A model generated the notes under the pieces. That model worked only from the letters and a program-made list of their open reading frames with translations. It did no database searches and was not told the origin of the DNA. A DNA stretch of 9,728 nucleotides from Eubacterium sp. GTDB lineage: Bacteria; Bacillota; Clostridia; Lachnospirales; CAG-274. The DNA lies in contig JAJBVU010000186.1 of NCBI GenBank assembly GCA_020859645.1, forward strand, positions 1 through 9,728, in the 5' to 3' direction. The translations under genes were made by a program, and so were the position numbers. Below, one piece after another: positions 5,057 to 9,728 of the stretch. The stretch's first letter is position 1. Every line of letters starts with the position of its first letter.

Positions 5057-6673
5057 ATGGGAAAAACTAAAAGAAAAAACTCATCTTTTGTAAAACAGGC
5101 GGTTATACTTGCGGCGGCAAGTATGATAGTAAGGCTTTTGGGCTTTGCCTACAGAGTTCCGCTGACAAATATGATAGGCGACGAGGGCAACGGAATTTAT
5201 TCCGCAGGCTATTATATTTACACCTTCTTTCTGATTTTAAGCTCTTCGGGCTTGCCTGCGGCAATTTCGAAAATGATTTCGGAAAAGGTTGCTTTGGGAG
5301 AATATAAAAACGCAAGGCGGATTTTTAAGGTGTCTCTTTTTGTTGCCGGAACTTTGGGCATTATAGGAATGGCTATTATGTTTTTCGGTGCGGAAAGGCT
5401 TGCCCTTTTGGTGGGCAGTCCCCGAAGTGTCTACACTCTTATGAGCCTTGCCCCCACTGTTTTTATCTGTGCTGTTATGTCCGTTTACAGAGGGTGGTAT
5501 CAGGGCTTTAACACAACTATTCCTACAGCGGTTTCGCAGGTTGTAGAGCAGATTTTCAACGCCTTTTTCAGCGTATATTTGGCTTGGGTTTTGCTGGGCT
5601 ACGGCATAGAAATGGGCGCCGCCGGAGGTACAATGGGTACGGGCATAGGCGCACTTGCCGGACTTATAACCATTGTTATAATAAGCTTTATTACAAAAAA
5701 GAGCTACAACGCAATTTTTGCGGAGGATAAAGGCGGCTATACCATAGAAACAGCTAAGCAAATTACAGGCAGACTTTTCAAAACAGCTATTCCCATAATT
5801 ACGGGTACAGCGGTTTTCTCAATGACTAATCTTATAGATATGAAAATGGTTATGGTTCGCCTTGCGGCAAGCGGAGCCTTTACTTCAAGAGAAGCTGATA
5901 TTCTTTACGGTCAGCTGACAGGCAAATATGTTACTCTGACGACACTTCCCGTTTCTATTTCGACGGCTCTTGCAACGGCAGTTCTGCCCAATATTGCCGC
6001 TTCTATTGCATTAAAGGATCAAAAAGCCGTTAAGGCTAAGGTGAATACTTCCTTAAGGCTTACTATGATAATTTCGATCCCTGCGGCAATAGGTATGGGG
6101 GTTTTGGCTAATCAGATTTTGCAGCTTCTCTACCCCAACTATCCCGAAGGGGGCGAGCTTTTGGCAATCGGTGCCATAAGCATAATTTTCCTTGCGCTGT
6201 CTCAGATAGAAACAGGTATTTTACAGGGGATAGGAAAGGTCTATATTCCGGCGGTAAACGCCCTTATAGGCGCACTTGTGAAAATCCCCTTAAACTATGT
6301 TCTTATAGCTATTCCCTCAATTAATGTTAAGGGGGCTGTTATAAGCACTATAGGCTGCTATGTGGTTTGTGCATTTCTTAACCTTTTGGCTCTAAAAAGG
6401 GCGACGGGCATTAAGTTTGACTTTGTGTCAATACTTTTAAAGCCGATTTTGGCTTCCCTTATTATGGGTGTCGGATGTTTGGGGCTTTATAATCTTATTT
6501 ATTCGGTTCTGCCCTCAAACTCAATTTGCACTATAATAGCTATAATTTTTGCAATTATTGTTTTTGTGGTTGCTCTTGCACTTATGAAGGGCTTTAAGAG
6601 AGAGGATTTGGCTCTTCTGCCTATGGGCGGAAAGCTTATTGCCACACTTGAAAAGTTCAGGTTAATAGATTAA
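5057..6673 (+). CDS. MurJ/SpoVB-type polysaccharide flippase (MOP superfamily)
   Basis: A 538-residue integral membrane protein of the MOP/MATE fold, with about 14 hydrophobic helices throughout. Proteins of this type move undecaprenyl-linked sugars across the membrane; the closest group by pattern is Bacillus YtgP (MurJ, the lipid II flippase) and SpoVB. Visible family marks are a basic N-terminus (MGKTKRKN), the first helix running into LLGFAYRVPLTNMIGDEGNGIY (about residues 27-48), a second block SSSGLPAAISKMISEKVA, and YRGWYQGFNTTIPTAVSQVVEQ (from residue 144). The C-terminal half repeats the two-lobed design. Lipid II flipping is plausible but not proven, since several paralogues usually coexist in Clostridia. 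The ribosome binding site is weak (AAGG at about 5040-5043). It lies 96 bases after typA and may share its transcript. Repeat copy B begins 10 bases after its stop. Confidence 0.85.
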   Translation: MGKTKRKNSSFVKQAVILAAASMIVRLLGFAYRVPLTNMIGDEGNGIYSAGYYIYTFFLILSSSGLPAAISKMISEKVALGEYKNARRIFKVSLFVAGTLGIIGMAIMFFGAERLALLVGSPRSVYTLMSLAPTVFICAVMSVYRGWYQGFNTTIPTAVSQVVEQIFNAFFSVYLAWVLLGYGIEMGAAGGTMGTGIGALAGLITIVIISFITKKSYNAIFAEDKGGYTIETAKQITGRLFKTAIPIITGTAVFSMTNLIDMKMVMVRLAASGAFTSREADILYGQLTGKYVTLTTLPVSISTALATAVLPNIAASIALKDQKAVKAKVNTSLRLTMIISIPAAIGMGVLANQILQLLYPNYPEGGELLAIGAISIIFLALSQIETGILQGIGKVYIPAVNALIGALVKIPLNYVLIAIPSINVKGAVISTIGCYVVCAFLNLLALKRATGIKFDFVSILLKPILASLIMGVGCLGLYNLIYSVLPSNSICTIIAIIFAIIVFVVALALMKGFKREDLALLPMGGKLIATLEKFRLID

Positions 6674-6683
6674 TTGTATTATG

Positions 6684-6850
6684 TACCATAAAAGTCGATT
6701 GCTGCGTGCGTTGCACTCCCGCAATCGACACCCCGACATTCGCATCCGGGTCTATCGACCCTATATGCTCATTATGGGGCGGTTGTCTGATAAACAGTCA
6801 GTTGTGCAAGCAAGCTTGCCCATATGCCTGTTTATCGACAACACTTTTAA
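6684..6850 (-). repeat. Cloverleaf-folding dispersed repeat, copy B
   Basis: This is the inverted, diverged partner of copy A, filling most of the 202-base gap before proB. Terminal TAAAAGT (6689-6695) and ACTTTTA (6843-6849) are inverted repeats. Read on the minus strand: arm I is GUUGUC/GACAAC (plus 6782-6787 and 6837-6842) and nine pairs GAUAAACAG/CUGUUUAUC (6789-6797, 6828-6836) around the GCAAGCTTGC core (6806-6823 region); arm II is CCCC/GGGG, a GA/GA step, GCAU/AUGC and a GGGUC-GAUA-GACCC hairpin (6731-6779); arm III is GUCGAUUGC/GCAAUCGAC around GUGC-AAC-GCAC (6694-6729). Arm III has the same segment lengths as in copy A, and the arm I core matches at 17 of 18 bases. The outer ends are less regular than in copy A, as expected for an older or decayed copy. 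The outermost boundaries are uncertain by a few bases. Confidence 0.78.
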
Positions 6851-6875
6851 ATAAAATATTAAGGAAGAAAATAAA

Positions 6876-7676
6876 ATGAACAGACAGGATTTAAGAAACA
6901 GAAAGAGGATTGTTGTTAAAATAGGAACAACCTCTCTTACTTATCCTAACGGAAACATAAATTTCAGACGCTTTGACAGGCTTGCGGCGGTTTTGACTGA
7001 CATAAGAAACAGCGGCAGAGAGGTTATTTTGGTAAGTTCCGGGGCTATTGCGGTGGGAGCCAAAAGACTGGGGCTTGCGGAAAGACCCAGAGACATTATA
7101 GGCAAACAGGCTTCCTCAGCTGTGGGTCAGGCTATACTTATGCAGTATTATGAAAAAAGCTTTAACGAGTTTAATCAGCGTGTGGCTCAAATTCTTTTGA
7201 CTAAGGATATATTTAACTATGACCACAAAAGGGCAAATGTTAAAAACACGCTGTCAAGGCTTATTGAAATGGGAGTTATTCCCATAGTAAACGAAAACGA
7301 TACGGTTGCCACAGAGGAATTTAACGAATTTTCAGACAATGACACACTGGCTTCATACGTAACGGAGCTTATAGGCGGCGACCTTCTTATACTTCTTTCC
7401 GACATTGACGGAATGTTTACAGGAGACCCCAACAAGGACTCTTCAGCCAAGCTTATAAGCGTTATAGAAAGCATTGACGAAAATATTTTGAGACAGGCAG
7501 GGGGCTCTGCGTCCTCTTTTGGCACAGGGGGAATGGCTTCGAAGGTTCAGGCGGCGGCTAAGGTTAATGCCGCAGGATGTGATATGGTAATTGCAAAGGG
7601 GGACGACCCTTCCGTAATTTATAAAATTACTGAGGGAGAGGACGTAGGCACATTATTTTTAAGGAGACAGCCCTAA
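6876..7676 (+). CDS. proB: Glutamate 5-kinase, short form
   Basis: Catalyses the first step of proline synthesis, ATP-dependent phosphorylation of glutamate to glutamyl 5-phosphate, in the cytoplasm. The 266 residues form a complete amino-acid kinase domain: VVKIGTTSLT (13-22), the SSGA loop (54-57), VNENDT (138-143), SDNDTLAS (about 152-159) and the nucleotide-site GTGGMASK (216-223). It ends right after the kinase fold and lacks the C-terminal PUA domain found in E. coli ProB (367 residues). Short forms are known in other bacteria, so this is not evidence of truncation; the C-terminus EDVGTLFL is the normal end of the kinase domain. A purine-rich AAGGAAG at 6861-6867 is 8 bases before the ATG. 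No strong promoter is seen between copy B and the gene, so expression may come from upstream or from within the repeat. One base separates it from the next gene. Confidence 0.94.
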   Translation: MNRQDLRNRKRIVVKIGTTSLTYPNGNINFRRFDRLAAVLTDIRNSGREVILVSSGAIAVGAKRLGLAERPRDIIGKQASSAVGQAILMQYYEKSFNEFNQRVAQILLTKDIFNYDHKRANVKNTLSRLIEMGVIPIVNENDTVATEEFNEFSDNDTLASYVTELIGGDLLILLSDIDGMFTGDPNKDSSAKLISVIESIDENILRQAGGSASSFGTGGMASKVQAAAKVNAAGCDMVIAKGDDPSVIYKITEGEDVGTLFLRRQP

Positions 7677-7677
7677 A

Positions 7678-8220
7678 ATGGATAAAAAAACCTTAAGGAA
7701 AAGCTTTTTGAAAATAAGAAGTGAAATTTCCGAGAAATCAAGGCATAAAAAAAGCCTTATAATAGCCGAAAAGCTTTTTAACTCAGAGGAATATAAAAAC
7801 AGCGGCTTTGTTTTCGCTTATTCCTCATACGGCTCTGAGGCTGAAACAGAAGAGATTATAAAGAAAGCCTTTTCCGACGGAAAAAGGGCGGCTCTTCCGG
7901 TTATGCTTGAGGAAAAGGGAAAAATGGCTTTTATTGAGATTACGGCTGAAACAGAGCTTGTTAAAAACAAAACAGGCATATATGAGCCGGTTTATGATGA
8001 AAGAAAGGCGGTTACACCCCAAAAGGGCGATGTTGTGATCGTGCCGGGAGCGGCTTTTACACTTAAGGGAGAACGAATGGGCTACGGCGGCGGCTATTAT
8101 GACAGATATTTATGCCGCTGTGAAGCCTATAAAATAGGAATTTGCTTTAAAGAGCAGCTTGCGGAGCAGCTTCCTCAGGACTGCTTTGATATAAAAACGG
8201 ACAAGGTAATAACAGATTAG
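7678..8220 (+). CDS. 5-formyltetrahydrofolate cyclo-ligase
   Basis: Converts 5-formyl-THF to 5,10-methenyl-THF using ATP (EC 6.3.3.2), returning a storage or by-product folate to the one-carbon pool. At 180 residues it has normal family length. The N-terminus has the basic MDKKTLRKSFLKIR helix used for nucleotide binding. The signature lies at residues 122-144: VPGAAFT, then GERMGYGGGYYDRY, containing the glycine-rich GYGGGYYDR that contacts ATP phosphates. Thr128 stands where many members have Asp. The end, DCFDIKTDKVITD, is the usual family C-terminus. AAGGAG (7661-7666) lies inside the end of proB and 11 bases before the ATG, and the ATG follows proB's stop by one base, so the genes are surely co-transcribed. 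Its position between proB and proA is notable because folate chemistry has no direct role in proline synthesis. Confidence 0.93.
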   Translation: MDKKTLRKSFLKIRSEISEKSRHKKSLIIAEKLFNSEEYKNSGFVFAYSSYGSEAETEEIIKKAFSDGKRAALPVMLEEKGKMAFIEITAETELVKNKTGIYEPVYDERKAVTPQKGDVVIVPGAAFTLKGERMGYGGGYYDRYLCRCEAYKIGICFKEQLAEQLPQDCFDIKTDKVITD

Positions 8221-8240
8221 ACAATGTGATAACAGATTAG
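8201..8240 (+). repeat. 20-bp tandem duplication at the cyclo-ligase stop codon
   Basis: Bases 8201-8220 and 8221-8240 are adjacent 20-base units with 18 identical positions (ACAAGGTAAT versus ACAATGTGAT, then AACAGATTAG in both). The first unit ends exactly at the TAG stop of the cyclo-ligase gene, so the second is a non-coding copy of the gene's last codons. The final TTAG of the second unit runs into the proA ribosome binding site AGGAGGGG (8239-8246), five bases before the ATG. Slippage duplication is the simplest origin. Confidence 0.85.
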
Positions 8241-8251
8241 GAGGGGAAACT

Positions 8252-9502
8252 ATGGACATTAACACAATAGGCAAAAACGCCAAGGCGGCTTCAAGGCTTA
8301 CGGCGGCAATGGAAACAAAGCAGAAAAACGAAATTCTGACTGTCTGCGGAGAAGCCTTAATTAACAACGCCGACGCAATTATCGAAGCAAACGGCGCCGA
8401 CGTAGAAAAGGCAAAGGCAAACGGTATGCCTAAGCCCTTAATTGACAGGCTTATGCTTAACAAGGGCAGAATTGAGGCTATGGCAGACGGACTTTTTCAG
8501 ATAGCCAAGCTTCCCGACCCCGTAGGCGAATATGTGTCTATGAACACCCTTCCCAACGGTCTTATTGTGGGTCAAAAGCGTGTGCCTATGGGAGTTATAG
8601 GCATAATTTACGAAGCAAGACCCAATGTCACAAGCGACGCCTTCGGGCTTTGTCTTAAGGCAGGAAGCGCCGTAATTTTAAAGGGCGGTTCAGACGCAAT
8701 TAATTCAAACAAGGCTGTTGTTGACATTTTAAGACAGGCAATAGAAAATATAGGTGTAAACCCCGACATAGTTACTCTGATTGAGGACACAAGCCGTGAA
8801 ACAACCACTGCCCTTATGCGTCTTAATGAATATGTGGATCTGCTTATTCCCAGAGGCGGAGCAGGGCTTATTTCGGCGGTTGTTAAAAACTCCACAGTTC
8901 CCGTTATTGAAACAGGAACGGGCAATTGTCATATTTACGTAGATGACAGTGCAAAAATTCAAATGGCTTTGGACATTCTCATTAACGCCAAAACTCAGAG
9001 AACAGGTGTCTGCAATGCGGCTGAGTCTCTTTTGGTAAGCGAAAAAATCGCTCCCGAATTTTTGCCCCTTGCGGCAAAAGCTCTTAAGGAAAAGGGCGTT
9101 GAGATTAGGGGCTGCGAAAAAACAGCGAAAATCTGCAGAGACTTCGAAATTATTCCGGCAACGGAAGAGGACTACGCAAAGGAATTTTTGGACCTTATTA
9201 TTTCGGTTAAGGTTGTTAAGGACGTAAACGAAGCAATTGATCATATAGCAAAATATTCAACAGGTCATTCGGAAGCTATCGTTACCGAAAGCTATGAAAA
9301 TGCTCAGAGGTTTTTGGCTCAGGTTGACTCTGCGGCAGTTTATGTCAATGCGTCAACACGCTTTACGGACGGAAACGAGTTCGGCTTCGGCGCTGAAATA
9401 GGCATTTCAACCCAAAAGCTTCACGCAAGAGGTCCTATGGGGCTTCAGGCTCTCACCACAACTAAATTTGTGATTTACGGAAACGGTCAAGTCAGACCGT
9501 AA
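8252..9502 (+). CDS. proA: Gamma-glutamyl phosphate reductase
   Basis: Reduces glutamyl 5-phosphate with NADPH to glutamate semialdehyde, the second step of proline synthesis, using the unstable product of ProB; the two enzymes usually work as a pair. At 416 residues it matches the usual length (E. coli 417). It is an aldehyde dehydrogenase superfamily enzyme: VGQKRVPMGVIGIIYEARPNV and LKAGSAVILKGGSDA form the cofactor-binding region, LIPRGGAGLI and VIETGTGNCHIYVD follow, and the catalytic cysteine is Cys254 in the motif QRTGVCNAAESLLV. The C-terminal FTDGNEFGFGAEIGISTQKLHARGPMGL is highly typical. The start follows AGGAGGGG by five bases. It is the last gene of the proB - cyclo-ligase - proA operon. 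A hairpin overlaps its stop codon. Nothing suggests damage. Confidence 0.96.
   Translation: MDINTIGKNAKAASRLTAAMETKQKNEILTVCGEALINNADAIIEANGADVEKAKANGMPKPLIDRLMLNKGRIEAMADGLFQIAKLPDPVGEYVSMNTLPNGLIVGQKRVPMGVIGIIYEARPNVTSDAFGLCLKAGSAVILKGGSDAINSNKAVVDILRQAIENIGVNPDIVTLIEDTSRETTTALMRLNEYVDLLIPRGGAGLISAVVKNSTVPVIETGTGNCHIYVDDSAKIQMALDILINAKTQRTGVCNAAESLLVSEKIAPEFLPLAAKALKEKGVEIRGCEKTAKICRDFEIIPATEEDYAKEFLDLIISVKVVKDVNEAIDHIAKYSTGHSEAIVTESYENAQRFLAQVDSAAVYVNASTRFTDGNEFGFGAEIGISTQKLHARGPMGLQALTTTKFVIYGNGQVRP
9483..9500 (+). terminator. Possible weak terminator hairpin at the proA stop
   Basis: ACGGTC (9483-9488) and GACCGT (9495-9500) are perfect inverted repeats around a six-base loop; the second arm contains the first base of the stop codon. 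The downstream sequence is A-rich and not T-rich, so a classic intrinsic terminator is doubtful. It may instead protect the mRNA 3' end. Confidence 0.3.
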
Positions 9503-9538
9503 TATAAAGAAAAATTTGCTGATTTAAATATTTTGTCA

Positions 9539-9567
9539 TTGACAAAAGGCTCATAGTTTATTATAAT
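9539..9567 (+). promoter_or_regulatory. Perfect-consensus promoter of the tRNA gene
   Basis: TTGACA (9539-9544), exactly 17 bases, TATAAT (9562-9567): full sigma-A consensus, as expected for a stable RNA gene. The start site would be near 9574, leaving about 36 bases of 5' leader to be removed by RNase P. The -35 lies in an inverted repeat TTTTGTCA-T-TGACAAAA (9531-9547). The leader contains ACGGAA (9578-9583) and TTCCGT (9599-9604), which can pair. Confidence 0.88.
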
Positions 9568-9609
9568 ATAATGGTTGACGGAAAGAGGCGTGGTGCGGTT
9601 CCGTACTTT

Positions 9610-9682
9610 GTCTCGGTAGCTCAGCGGATAGAGCGACCGCCTCCTAAGCGGTAGGCCGGAGGTTCGATTCCTCTCCGGGACG
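9610..9682 (+). tRNA. tRNA-Arg, anticodon CCU (reads AGG)
   Basis: A 73-base cloverleaf. Acceptor stem GUCUCGG (9610-9616) pairs with CCGGGAC (9675-9681), with one U.G. The D stem is GCUC/GAGC (9619-9622, 9631-9634). The anticodon stem is ACCGC/GCGGU (9636-9640, 9648-9652) with loop CUCCUAA, so the anticodon is CCU at 9643-9645. The variable loop is AGGCC, and the T stem is GGAGG/CCUCU around UUCGAUU (9658-9674). The discriminator base is G9682. CCA is not encoded, so it must be added enzymatically. It reads AGG codons, which complement the AGA-heavy usage of the neighbouring genes. Confidence 0.95.
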
Positions 9683-9701
9683 GAGATATATATTAAGAAA
9701 G

Positions 9702-9728
9702 CCGAAGGTTATATTATTTAGCCCTCGG
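9702..9728 (+). terminator. Probable tRNA terminator hairpin, cut by window edge
   Basis: CCGA-A-GGTTA (9702-9711) can pair with TAGCC-C-TCGG (9719-9728) around a seven-base loop, with one A.C mismatch and one T.G pair. It lies 20 bases after the tRNA and ends exactly at the window edge. A T-tract just beyond would confirm an intrinsic terminator. Confidence 0.5.

Noticed and set aside
5237..5761. Minus-strand 174-residue frame opposite the flippase gene
   Set aside because: Its composition (many Ser, Asn, Cys, His) is typical of an antisense shadow of a membrane protein gene.
6829..6857. Promoter for proB using TAAAAT at 6852-6857
   Set aside because: No acceptable -35 lies 16-18 bases upstream; the match is likely chance in AT-rich DNA.
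6876..7676. proB as a truncated pseudogene because it lacks the PUA domain
   Set aside because: The kinase domain is complete, the stop is natural and tightly spaced to the next gene, and PUA-less forms are known.
8729..9244. Minus-strand 171-residue frame opposite proA
   Set aside because: It is a shadow of proA, rich in Cys, Asn and Phe, with no family resemblance.

Overview
The window looks like chromosomal DNA from a low-to-mid GC Gram-positive anaerobe, most likely class Clostridia (Bacillota). The evidence is the proteins (a secreted stalk-domain protein, a DUF951 protein, a MurJ/SpoVB-type flippase, a short ProB), AAGGAG-type ribosome binding sites, sigma-A promoters with 17-base spacers, and heavy use of AGA and ATA codons. 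No species can be named. All ten protein genes read rightward and appear intact, with one question about the C-terminus of the lipoprotein. No transposase, phage gene or CRISPR array is visible.

Layout: 1-295 is a regulatory region with two promoters pointing away from each other. 296-2042 is a compact operon: a secreted protein with a copper-amine-oxidase-like stalk domain and a probable carbohydrate-binding domain, an MscS-type mechanosensitive channel, and a small DUF951 protein overlapping the channel gene. 2057-2823 is a separately promoted lipoprotein gene with a structured 5' leader. 2844-4960 is a promoter, then a 180-base folded repeat (copy A), then the translational GTPase TypA/BipA. 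5057-6673 encodes a MurJ/SpoVB-like lipid flippase. A second folded repeat (copy B, opposite orientation) fills the gap before the proB - 5-formyl-THF cyclo-ligase - proA operon (6876-9502). A perfect-consensus promoter then drives a tRNA-Arg(CCU) gene, and a hairpin, probably the start of its terminator, touches the right edge.

The protein genes are mostly housekeeping: cell envelope, osmotic safety, ribosome-associated GTPase, proline synthesis from glutamate, and folate salvage. The unusual content is between the genes. Copies A (2899-3078, plus) and B (about 6684-6850, minus) differ a lot in sequence, yet when A is aligned to the reverse complement of B both fold into the same cloverleaf: a closing stem made by the terminal inverted repeats, plus three arms. 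Several base pairs change on both sides between copies (C-G to G-C, A-U to G-C, G-C to A-U, U-A to C-G), and a tandem G.A/G.A element and a GCAAGCTTGC core are kept. That pattern indicates selection or recent descent on RNA structure, so the family may be a mobile or dispersed structured RNA. Copy A begins about 20 bases after a predicted transcription start and would be part of the typA leader or a separate small RNA. I do not recognise the family; it could match an existing Rfam motif that I cannot search.
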